Assembly (NCBI RefSeq): GCF_019649055.1
Contig: NW_026570223.1
Span: 1,054,001 to 1,118,000, forward strand
Source of the DNA: Paramacrobiotus metropolitanus
Lineage: Eukaryota; Tardigrada; Eutardigrada; Parachela; Macrobiotidae
DNA: 64,000 nt
Direction of reading: 5' to 3'
Below the pieces are notes generated by a model that did no database searches, was not told the DNA's origin, and saw nothing but the letters and a program-made list of their open reading frames with translations. Position numbers and translations under genes: made by a program. Shown here piece after piece: positions 20,775 to 30,415 of this stretch (within the stretch, counting starts at the first letter, position 1; every line of letters begins with the position of its first letter).

Positions 20775-21710
20775 CTAACGACAATAAAGCGCTGCATTTC
20801 TCAAGGCATCGATCGACATAATCAGCAGAACTGGATCCAAAGCGCAGTGTATGAACTTCAACAAGATTGTTACAAAATAGAACGTTGGATTTTGTGACTT
20901 GACCAAGTAGAACATATTTGCCGGTGTCCAGCAAATAACGACACTGATCGTCAGAAGCGTTAAAACCACAAACGGTCGCGATACTCGCTGAGCTGGCAAC
21001 CGATGGTTTCCTTGCGTTTTGGTGGCTTTGGAAGTTTCACTGGCACTGGATACGGTGACAGTGTTACGTTTCAAACGGAAATACAAGAAAACCGGATAAC
21101 TCAACACGATGATGACTTCTGGAGCATTGTAGAATACTGCGGCCACAGCCACCGTCCAGCTCTGCAGACTCGGGGAGTAAAACGGCACGGCGCATTTATT
21201 AAGCATCGAGGCGTCCATATAGTTGACCAGGTAATTGATCAGAGCCGGAAAGGTGAAAACGATTGATACGCCAACCACAGTCAAATTAACGCCCCATGAA
21301 AATCTTCTTGTATGATACCGTTTGTAAAAGAACGGAGCAATAATTGCGCAGATTCGGTTCAAACACATTAGCATATGACAAACCGGCAGAATGCAACCGA
21401 CCGGTTGACGGATTAATGCGTAGACAACGCAGAATGATAAGGTCAAATGCGGTGGAAGGAAATCCTTAATTAACAGGAAAGCTGGACTAAACGAGATAAC
21501 ATAGAGAACGTTGCTGCATGCCAGCACCACGATATAAACGGTGAAAGATGTCCATGGGCGAATTTTCGCTACAAGGATGTATAGAAGAAACGCATTCAAC
21601 AGCAAGGCAGTGGCACAAATGCTGGTGATCCACGATTGAAGGTCATCCCAGTGCGGTGCAACCAAATAACGCTGTTGAGAGGCATTGGCTGTCTTTGTTA
21701 TATTGGCCAT
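20775..21710 (-). CDS. Rhodopsin-like 7TM receptor, right subgroup, intact
   Basis: A single-exon gene of 311 aa. Approximate topology: N-terminus 1-28 with sequons at N3 and N9, TM1 29-50, TM2 56-80, TM3 94-124 (N118-R119 in place of DR), basic loop 125-136, TM4 138-162, Cys173 in the second extracellular loop, TM5 184-213, third intracellular loop 214-245, TM6 246-270 with CWTP at 260-263, and TM7 278-300 with DP at 292-293. The tail is only about 11 residues. It is very similar to the plus-strand copy at 33195, including the loop sequence QGNHRLPA. The upstream region carries the two shared non-coding blocks. Orphan family A-like receptor; ligand unknown. Confidence 0.92.
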   Translation of the reverse strand: MANITKTANASQQRYLVAPHWDDLQSWITSICATALLLNAFLLYILVAKIRPWTSFTVYIVVLACSNVLYVISFSPAFLLIKDFLPPHLTLSFCVVYALIRQPVGCILPVCHMLMCLNRICAIIAPFFYKRYHTRRFSWGVNLTVVGVSIVFTFPALINYLVNYMDASMLNKCAVPFYSPSLQSWTVAVAAVFYNAPEVIIVLSYPVFLYFRLKRNTVTVSSASETSKATKTQGNHRLPAQRVSRPFVVLTLLTISVVICWTPANMFYLVKSQNPTFYFVTILLKFIHCALDPVLLIMSIDALRNAALYCR

Positions 21711-22762
21711 TTTGGCAGAATTTCAAGGGAAGTTTATACTGCGGTAAAATGTGCGTCCAAACACACCACTGAAGACCTTTGAGATGCACACAAGGTATCT
21801 TTTATAGAAAATCAAAATCAGTTAGTACTAAATTCATAATGAAAAATCTTAAAATTTAGTGAAAATTATGTTTCACCATATAAGTGTTTCATTTATCAGA
21901 TGTATATGCCTCACGTGGATACCTTAAAAATGCCAATAATTCTGTAAGAGCCAATTCCGCTTTTGATTTTATAAGTATTTTGGGAAGGCTGCATGATAAT
22001 CCTTGTCTCGCGTGCAAGATAGGATTGTACCGGTAAAAACATTTCTCAACGCTGCCAGCAGTCTACACAGAAACTGCTAGTGGTAAATAACATAGGGTAT
22101 TCTTTCTAATTCAAGTCGTTGACGTCTTACGAATAATAAGCGTCGGGACCTGCCTATTCTGCCATTTATGAGGTATTGCTTGAGATCATAAACAAAACGA
22201 CACCCTTAAGAATACGATTCACTGAATTTAATGCAGTGAGGTGAGCTTCCAAAGGTCGTAGATCGTACATGCGGGCGCTCTTTCCCAAGACTTACACGTC
22301 TCTGGGGAACTTCCTACAACCTAATATCTATAGGTATCCTGGAATCACGATCGTTTACGTCACCCGGGTAGCCACATTACGGCAAGCAGCTGAGCTACAA
22401 ACCTTATAATTTAGCTAAACGACTTCGACTACTAGCCATCAGTCAGCGTAGGTTTCTGTAACAGACTTACCGACTGTGAAAAAATTATGATTACCAGAAT
22501 TCAAAGGGGTTAACGTTTACATCAAACCGAATCCATTATGTTTCATTATGTGCTTTGAAATGTCGGCGAATCCATCTGCTTTTCACATCGTTTTTGCGGT
22601 ACACTCAGTACTGTGCGTTACTGCATGGCGTGGCACGTATTGATACAGACCCGTACAGAAAAACGCATAGTAGAACTGGTACGCTCGTACGGTAGAACTG
22701 GTACGAAATACATAACAAATTGCTGCATAATTATTTTCATGCACACACATTTTCGGTATGGT
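21711..22762. other. Receptor upstream region with both family-shared blocks
   Basis: Block 1 (about 21925-22085) begins TGCCAATAATTCT and contains CGCGTGCAAGATAGGATTG and AACATTTCTCAACGCTGC. Block 2 (about 22180-22340) contains GCAGTGAGGTGAGCTTCC and AAAGGTCGTAGATCGTA. Both recur in the same order upstream of the other right-subgroup receptors. A near-exact tandem GTAGAACTGGTACG pair lies at about 22670-22706. I see no coding gene. Confidence 0.6.
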
Positions 22763-23980
22763 TTAAAATGACTCTACTCTTCCTATAAACATAATAGCCT
22801 TCGAGGGATTATTACGAATCAAGAACAAGAAAGGATGATCAGCTTTGAACACCACCGGTGTTCCTGCTTGAATGCTCAACGCTGTAATAACAATGGCCGT
22901 TGCCGCGGAAGCCTCGGTGCCCTTTTCGTCCACGCCTTTAAAAACACATTATTTACTTTATGTGAGCGAAATTAATCACTGTATCGAACACTTACTGATA
23001 AAGGTTTGATGAACACCATCGCTGACATATAACTGCTGATTGCCGGTGACCATAGCGGTAAAATTAGCTTTCAGTTTGTCAAGCGCATCACTGACTCCAA
23101 TCTTCTGCAGCATTGGGATTAGGTTATAATTGGAGGAAAACGTGAATTTCGGCAACGACAAATCAACTCTCGTCAAACTGGCTTTTTGCGACAACGCTTG
23201 CAAGGATTGCTGCGTCAAAGCTTTCTCGAGATTGCGCAGACCGGCTGCTTTCCGCGGCAGCAGAATCAGCATGGAGGCATTTTGCGAGTAGAACGGCAGT
23301 TCCACGCACTGGATATCCAGCTGGTCGTCTTCGACATAACGCAACGATGACGTTTGGTGCATCATGTCCACCTGCACTGCATTGCCATTCAACATCGTAA
23401 ACGGAGCTTTCGCGGTGCTGGACTCGGTGAACTTGTTGGTCCATGTTGATTTAAAGTAGAGCGTGTTGACTAGAACGAGCACCGTTTGTGGGGTGATCGT
23501 CCCCTGCGGGAGTAAATTCTGTATGGTGTAGGCCGTGTTCTTGGCCACGTCAGCGTTGATGTCTTGCCGCGCTTGTTCGGGATTGTTGACGAAGTCTTTT
23601 GTCTGCGCAATGGACTGCAGTTGGCTGACCGACTTCTGGTAGTCTGGTTTGAGCGACACCACGTTGGATACGAAAATCTCGTTAACTAGCGACATGATGA
23701 GAAAGTCATCGGGCGTATTCCCGGTGGCGTTCTGGAAATAGGATAGTCCGTTGGCGAAAGCCGATAAGGCAGCGGATTGGTCGCTGTAGAAAGCCGAGTC
23801 GAGATGGAAACTGGATTCCAGGTTGGTTTTGGTTGAGCCACCTGCCCCGAGATACAGTAGCATGGAGCAGTACAGGATACTCAATGGCGACACCATCAGA
23901 CTGCCATCGCCATGGACGGATGCCGCTGCTGCATACAAATCAATGGTGTCCAGATTAACAACAGGGCTCAAAGCTGCCAT
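22763..23980 (-). CDS. Serpin, two exons
   Basis: Exon 1 is 22996-23980 and exon 2 is 22763-22935 (385 aa), with a 60-base intron at the same codon position as the other three serpins. The start MAALSPVV is chosen by alignment; the open frame extends 29 codons further but that part is not conserved. The body is nearly identical to the serpin at 27135 (same length), so the two are recent duplicates. Features are LVNTLYFKSTW, VELPFYSQNASMLILLPRK, hinge EKGTEASAAT and FKADHPFLFLIR. The reactive loop differs from the sister gene: P1 by spacing is Leu and P1' Ser, which fits a chymotrypsin-like target. That is an inference. No signal peptide is likely. Confidence 0.92.
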
Positions 23981-24098
23981 GGTTGCTGACGATAAAATAA
24001 TGCAGAAACTCTGTCTGTAGACTCTGTACAGCGAAATCACAGAGCTCGAATGCACTTGTTGCAGCAAAAATGTTGTTTAAATGAACGTAACGTCAGAA

Positions 24099-24108
24099 GC
24101 TTTTTATC
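24099..24108 (-). promoter_or_regulatory. Possible TATA-like box of the serpin at 22763
   Basis: On the minus strand this reads GATAAAAAGC, about 120 bases before the start codon. The sister serpin has CATAAAAAGC at a similar distance. The sharing may simply reflect recent duplication. Confidence 0.3.
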
Positions 24109-25053
24109 GTGAGAGAGAAAAACTGCTGTTGCATTGGCTGTAACACGGACGCAATCAGTGGAAAAATACCCTGAAGCGAAAATATATCAGAAGGCAATGA
24201 CATCTCTATCGACTGTCGTCTGGTGATCACTTACTTTTCAGAATCTTGAAGAAAGTAGCAGGCCTAACCGCCACTGGGGATCAGCGTTTTTAGTCTGTAG
24301 TGTACAGGCCCGTGGTTTGCCACTGGAGAATGACAAATTAAAATAAAGAAAAACTGTGTAAACAATCGAAAATTAGGAAGGAATGCAGGGTTGGCATAGC
24401 CGCTGGCTAATATTAACCCGTTGACGCCCCACAGTCACTCGTTGAGCCTTTCAAGGAAAGCGAAGCGGTACAGTACATGGTACATTCATTGTACATTCGT
24501 GTACATTAGTGCATGCATGAGGACGTTCGGTTTCGCGAGCCCCGAAACACTTTTTTGTATTATTTTCTGCCGTTTTGTAGCCAAACAATTTTTTTACCTT
24601 GGCGTGTAAACCGTTTGTGTACACACCATCCGGTTTGGGCTATAATGGATGAAATAAGGTCGCAAAAAGTTAACGCAGACCTTCTTCAAAGTTTGCGCAT
24701 AAACGCAGATAAGATAAACCAGACGCTTCCGATTCACAGACTACCGATCCGCATTTCTTTTGCTCTTCTACGTATAATGACCGCAAGTACGGTATCTTCG
24801 CTAACTCCGCATGCGTACCCGCTTCATCGGATTGAGGCTGCCTATAGATACTTATGTAGCAGTCACTACGGATAGCTAAACCTAGTCAGGTTTGATGGAA
24901 TATACATACATCAGCACCTATCTGTACCTGTCTGTAGGCGGCACATGAAAAACGGTAAAGGGCACATGCACGTGCTTCCCATCAGCTAGAGTACGAAATA
25001 AGGCTGATCACCGATTACTGTTGCCTACATGTGCGAGCTCGATTAAGGCTTTA
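24109..25053. other. Spacer between serpin and decayed receptor
   Basis: No gene is supported. Open frames at 24421-24609 and 24513-24875 have no recognisable features. Confidence 0.5.
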
Positions 25054-25665
25054 TCGACAGTAGAGCGCCGCATTCGACATGTGATTAATTTTGTTCAAGA
25101 GCACAGTGTATTGTACAGAGTACAAACGTCAACAAAAGGGACACTAAAAAGAATACGGATTTTGTGAGTTGACAGTAGGAGTCGGCGTAGGAGAAGGTAT
25201 GTGCCGGCGTCGGCAAATAACGACGCTTATCGCAAGAAGCGTTAGGACCACAAACGGTTACGACGCGCGTTGACTAGGCTGCCGCTGGTTTCATTAAGAT
25301 TAGTGACCTTGAAAGTTTCGCGTGCACTAGCTGCGGTGCAGTGTTACGCTCAAGTCGGAACTAGAACATTACTACGGGATACCTCAATATACGATAATAG
25401 TTTCTGAAGCATTGTAGAATGCTGCTGCCAAGACCACCGTCCAGAGCTGCAGACTCTGGGAATAATATGGAACAGCACATTTATTTAGCATCGAAACATC
25501 AATTGCAATATACAGTAGTTAACAAGTAAAACTGGTCAGAGTTGGAAAAACGAAAATGGCGGTTATCATAGCAAAATTAACAAGAAAGAAAGCTGGACTA
25601 ACAAAGATCAAAGCATTCAAATAGCGTTTTTCAAAAACATTAGTTGCTTTTTTTATGGTGGACAT
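25054..25665 (-). pseudogene. Decayed 7TM receptor with internal deletion
   Basis: The minus strand starts with an ATG at 25665 followed by a relic of the family N-terminus (a KATNVFEKRYL-like segment). The coding sequence then jumps over most of TM1-TM3. It resumes with a TM2/TM4-like boundary near 25580-25610 and continues through TM5, a scrambled third loop, TM6 and TM7 to about 25054. The TM6-TM7 part (25080-25265) keeps readable segments matching VVLTLL and the CxTPA hinge region but has several frameshifts and small insertions. The copy is far below functional length. Confidence 0.8.
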
Positions 25666-27134
25666 TTCAGCAGAACGTTAACGGAAAATTCGCATTCCGG
25701 TTAAACTGCACAACAGTTATACACAACTGACTGGTGAGGAAGTCGAATTCAAGACACGCGCGGTATGCGGATGCAGTATACGGTACAGTTATTAGTACCC
25801 TAATATAGAAAAAATGTAAGTTTAGACGAAAATTGATAACTGGTTATTATTTGTTTTTGTCCAGTTCGGCTTATATTCACACGGTTAGGCTACTCGTCGG
25901 TAACGTAGTGATATTTCTCTGCGATACCGGTATTTCTCTGCGAGGCAGCAGTGGTGCTTTTGACGTTGTAAGCATTTTGAGAATGCAGCATCATACAACA
26001 GTGGACTTCAAAAAAAGTTGTTACAATCGGTTCGCGACCGGCAGTTTAATTGTCAGGACCAAATGACCCCCGCAAGACGCAACTGTAACACCTAAACGCG
26101 AAACACGCAACTGCGCACAGACTCATGCGGAACACTTGCGCCGTGCAAATTTCGGAACTGAAACCAACAACGAATGTATCAGAAAAAGGAGGAAAAATCG
26201 ACGAGCTTTGGATAAGAAACATGTTATCCTTTATGAGATCTAAGACAAAATGCATCCAATTTAGATTGTCGTAGACAAAATTGTAATCCTCGGCTCGCGT
26301 GTAATATAGGACTGTAAGGGTTCCAAGGTACATTTGAAAACGTTTCAAGCAGACTATTCAAAAACTGCATAAATTATCAAAAGAGTCTGATCTTTTCCGT
26401 TGAAATCGCTGATGCCTTAGGACAAAAACCCTTGCGGTTACCCTGTCTTTTGAAGGGTACGCGTATAGTTTGGTATCGGAAGACCGCCGAAGACGGAAGT
26501 TGAGCGATATATGCCCATAAGAACATTTATTCACGGAACCCCCATTCACGGAATTCAATGCGGAGAAACAGGCTTTACGAAGGTCGTAGATCGTATGGTG
26601 GAATACCCAAAGTTTATATATCTCTTGGGAACTTGCTGCAGTCTGCCGTACATTGCAAGAATGAGCTATCGTATCACTGCGGCATTGGTGTTACGTCAAA
26701 CAGTAATGATAATAATTTGAAATTAATCTGAGGTTAGGGAAAGAAATTCGATAACCAGTGGCGTCAGCTGGGTTTATTAAATCAGACTTATTAATTAATT
26801 GTGAGCACAAGCGGGAAGGCAATAACGTGTATTTCTAGGTGAAGGTCAATCGTAATCCATTTATTGTGACTTCCGTAACTGTTTACGCTGCCTGATAGCC
26901 ACAGTATTACGCGGCTTGTTGATACTGTGCATAATGTAAGCTGTACGTTGAACAGAGTTTTGCAAAAAAATTTATTATTAGACCAGATTTCAAATTCCAA
27001 AATACCTCGTACATTTCCACCGGCCAGTGTTCAGAATCAACGTACGCGGTGGCATAGTAATCTAAAATTCTATATGAAGGTGGCACTCTTAATTTCGTTA
27101 GAAAAATTAATTAAATTCTTAATGCTTGTGTCGT
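25666..27134. other. Upstream region of the decayed receptor with shared blocks
   Basis: Block 1 can still be traced at about 25920-25990 and about 26275-26420, interrupted by roughly 280 bases of other sequence. Block 2 is at about 26505-26640 (GGTCGTAGATCGTATGGTG). The persistence of these blocks beside a dead receptor argues that they travelled with the duplicated gene. No coding gene is visible. Confidence 0.5.
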
Positions 27135-28379
27135 TTAAAATGACTCCACCCTTCCTATAAACATAATGGCCTTTGAAGGATTATTTCGAATCAGGAACAG
27201 GAACGGGTGGTCCGCTTTGAACGACACCGGAGTTCCGATTTGAACACTGGTGGTTGAAACAACAATAGCCGTTGCCGCCGAAGCTTCGGTGCCCTTTTCA
27301 TCCACACCTGTGAAAGGTCATTATTAATATCCTGATAGCGAAATCAATTATTGCATTATTAATCAATTATTGCTTTATGTTGCATAATGCTTACTGATGA
27401 ACGTCTGATGAATACCATCGCTGACATATAACTGCTGATTGCCGGTGACCATCGCGGTAAAATTGGCTTTCAGCTTATCAAGTGCTTCACTGACGCCAAT
27501 CTTCTTCAGCATCGGGATTAGGTTATAATTGGAGGTAAAGGTGAATTTCGGCAGCGACAAGTCCACTCTCGCCACACTGGCTTTTTGCGACAGTGCTTGC
27601 AAGGATTGTTGCGTCAGGGCTTTCTCGAGGTTGCGCAAACCGGCGGTCTTTCGCGGCAGCAGAATCAACATGGAGGCATTCTGCGAATAGAACGGCAATT
27701 CCACGCATTGAATATCCAGCTGGTCGTCTTCGACATAGCGCAACGACGACACTTGGTGCATCATGTCCACCTGCACTGGATTGCCGTTCAGCATGGTGAA
27801 AGCGGCTTTAGCGGTGCTGAATTCGGTGAACTTGTTGATCCACGTTGATTTAAAGTACAGGGTGTTGACCAGAACGAGCACCGTTAGTGGGGTGATTGTC
27901 CCCTGCGGGAGTAAATTCTGTATGGTGTTGGCGGTGTTCTTGGCCACGTCAGCGTTGATGTCCTGCCGCGCCTGTTCGGGATTGTTGACGAAGTCTTTGG
28001 TCTGCGCAATGGACTGCAACTGGCCGACTGATTTCTGGTAGTCTGGTTTGAGCGACACCGCATTAGATACAAAGATCTCATTGACCAGCGACATGATGAG
28101 GAAGTCATCGGCGGTATTCCCGGTGGCGTTTTGGAAGTAGGATAATCCGTCGGCGAATGCCGATAGCGCTGCTGATTGGTCGCTGTAGAAAGCCGAGTCG
28201 AGATGGAAACTGGATTCCAGATTGGTTTTGGTTGAGCCGCCCGCCCCGAGATACAGTAGCATGGAGCAGTACAAAATGCTCAGCGGTGACACCATGAGAC
28301 TACCATCGCCATGGACGGATGCTGCTGCCGAATACAAATCGATAGTGTCTAAATTAACCACAGAACTTAAAGCGGCCAT
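27135..28379 (-). CDS. Serpin, two exons
   Basis: Exon 1 is 27395-28379 and exon 2 is 27135-27307 (385 aa), with an 87-base intron at the conserved position. The start MAALSSVV is chosen by alignment with the firm start of the serpin at 12078. It is the sister of the serpin at 22763, with an almost unchanged body. The loop after the hinge EKGTEASAAT diverges (IVVSTTSVQIGTPVS). P1 by spacing is Thr and P1' Ser. The strand after the loop has PVSFKADHP where the sister has PVVFKADHP. Likely an inhibitory, cytoplasmic-type serpin; target unknown. Confidence 0.92.
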
Positions 28380-28506
28380 GTTTTTTGAAATGAATTCAGT
28401 AACTCTGTACAGCGCAATTACAAAGTGCAATACGCAAAACCTTAAATCGTTGCAGCAAAAAATTTAAGAGACTGGTTGCTGATTTGCTTTCCAATGCGAC
28501 GAGCCG

Positions 28507-28516
28507 GCTTTTTATG
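28507..28516 (-). promoter_or_regulatory. Possible TATA-like box of the serpin at 27135
   Basis: On the minus strand this reads CATAAAAAGC, about 130 bases before the start codon, matching the position of a similar word upstream of the sister serpin. Confidence 0.3.
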
Positions 28517-29359
28517 TTTTAATTGAACGCTGTACTGAAAGCATTTTACACGAAGTAGACCAACTGCTGCGGCGTTGGGTGTAACGCCCAGCTAACGACG
28601 CTGCAATTCAATGAAAAATACCCCTAAGCAAAAATAATGAGAAAGCAATGACTTGTCTATTCGCAAGTACTTACTATAGTGTCAGAGTTCTACCTATAGT
28701 AAGTTCTTGCTACGCAATATACCTCGTATACTCGGCTATCGTCGGTTTATAAAGATCGTTTACTTTCAGAATATTAGAACCAATAGAACGTTTAACCGCC
28801 ACTGATGATCCCAAGCGGCGATTCAGTGATAAGTTGTGGCTGATTTATTATGACTTCAAAACATTAGACGCAAATCTGCCTTCAAAAAAGTTTGCATTAA
28901 GCGCACATAAATAAGATATCTTTGTTTATTGTTAATTTACTATAAATGCAGTGGATTTTGTTCCTCTTCTTGTCATCATTCAGCAAATGACTACTACCTC
29001 CTCGTCTAACGCAAGGCAGACGAGGAGGTAGTAGTCATACAGAAGGCGAGTCATAGACTACTTGCTCGTCTGACGCAATCGGAGTACGGAATTATCGCCG
29101 TAAAATTCGCATGCACTGTGACTGCCCAGTTCTCGTGCCCTTTTTTAACGTTTTATTGGATAAATTGTATCCTGCTGACAGCTGTATAGTTATTACCGCT
29201 AAACCTACTAGTAGTGTTTCGATGGAATAATCATCAGCACTTTTATAACATTCGGTCTAGCGAAAACAGAACAGACACCGCGATAGAAAGTACATGCGCA
29301 TTCCAGTTCCAACAGTTACGACAGAAGCCTGATCTGCAGAACGTTTGAGGTATAGTGAT
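28517..29359. other. Spacer containing a perfect hairpin
   Basis: Apart from the inverted repeat at 28987-29038, listed separately, I see nothing that can be supported as a gene. Confidence 0.5.
28987..29038. repeat. Perfect 21-bp inverted repeat with 10-base loop
   Basis: The left arm (28987-29007) begins ATGACTACTACC and ends CTCGTCT. The right arm (29018-29038) is its exact reverse complement. The loop is AACGCAAGGC. A partly degraded third copy of the arm-plus-loop sequence follows at about 29056-29080 (GACTACTT-GCTCGTCT-GACGCAA). It could form a stable RNA or DNA hairpin. No flanking open frame or U-rich tail marks it as a terminator. Confidence 0.85.
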
Positions 29360-30415
29360 ACGTTTGAGGCGGAAATATACAAATACTCGGTAACTAATGA
29401 TGGTAATTTCTGACTGCAACCAAGGCCACCAACCAGCTCTGCAGACTCGGAGAATAATATGGTACAACGCGTTCATGAAGCATCGAGGCGTCCATAGTTG
29501 ACCAGCAATTGATCAGAGGCAAAATACTCAAAAAAGAGAAACAACGATTGAAACGGTTATCATAACCAAATTAACGCCTCATGAGAATCTTTTTGTATGA
29601 TATTGTTCATAAACAAACGAAGCAATAATCGCACAAATTCGGTTCACATGCATCACATATTATGACAAACCGGTAGAATGCAACCGACTGCAGTAGAATG
29701 CGGTTGACGATAAATACCTGCACATTAGTGTTTCGCGTACGCAACGACACTTCAGTGTTTTTATCCCGTTCGGCTTTTAATTTCTGAGCATAAAAAATAC
29801 CAACACATAAAAACGGAGAACACAAAACGGCTAAACCAAAGGTGAGCCGGGAAAACCTCCTCTCCAGAATCTGGTAAGGGAGGGATGGTGGGAAGCAAAA
29901 ATTTTGGTCAAAAATACTGCAACCAAAGTGTCAAAAGACCGTTTGGCTATGGCAGTTATACTAAAAGAGGAATGGAAAATTCACTCCAGCAGCGGTATTT
30001 ATACGGTCTTCCCGTGGGCCGGGCATAGTGCCGATTATACACCGCTGACCAATGGCTAACACGCTGCCAATAATAGGACAAGTTACGCAGTAACTTTTGG
30101 CCAATACAGAACGGCGGGATCAGATATTTTGGAAGAAAATCCTTGATTAACACAAAAGGTGGACTAACAAAGATGACGTAGAGGATATTGCTGCCCGCTA
30201 GAACAAGAATGTAGATCGTAAAAGAAGTCAGCGCGGGCGTGTTTTCACGATAAGAATGTATAAAGAAATGCGTTAAAAAGCAAGGCAACGGCACAAACGC
30301 TGGTTATTCACCACTGAAGGTCATCCCAGTGCGAAGCAATAAAATACCGTTGTTCGGAAGAATAATCGCACAAGCAATAATCGTCGTAGCTCGTTGTCTT
30401 AGTTATGCTGCTAAT
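29360..30415 (-). pseudogene. Decayed 7TM receptor with foreign insert, right subgroup
   Basis: From about 30415 down to 30100 the minus strand carries the N-terminus, TM1 and TM2 in paralog-like sequence (FTIYILVLAGSNILYVIFVS) with small frameshifts. About 390 bases of unrelated sequence then interrupt the copy (about 29700-30095). A TM3-TM5 portion follows to about 29360. TM6 and TM7 are missing. Upstream, block 1 (30650-30830) and block 2 (30930-31120) of the family are well kept. Confidence 0.75.
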
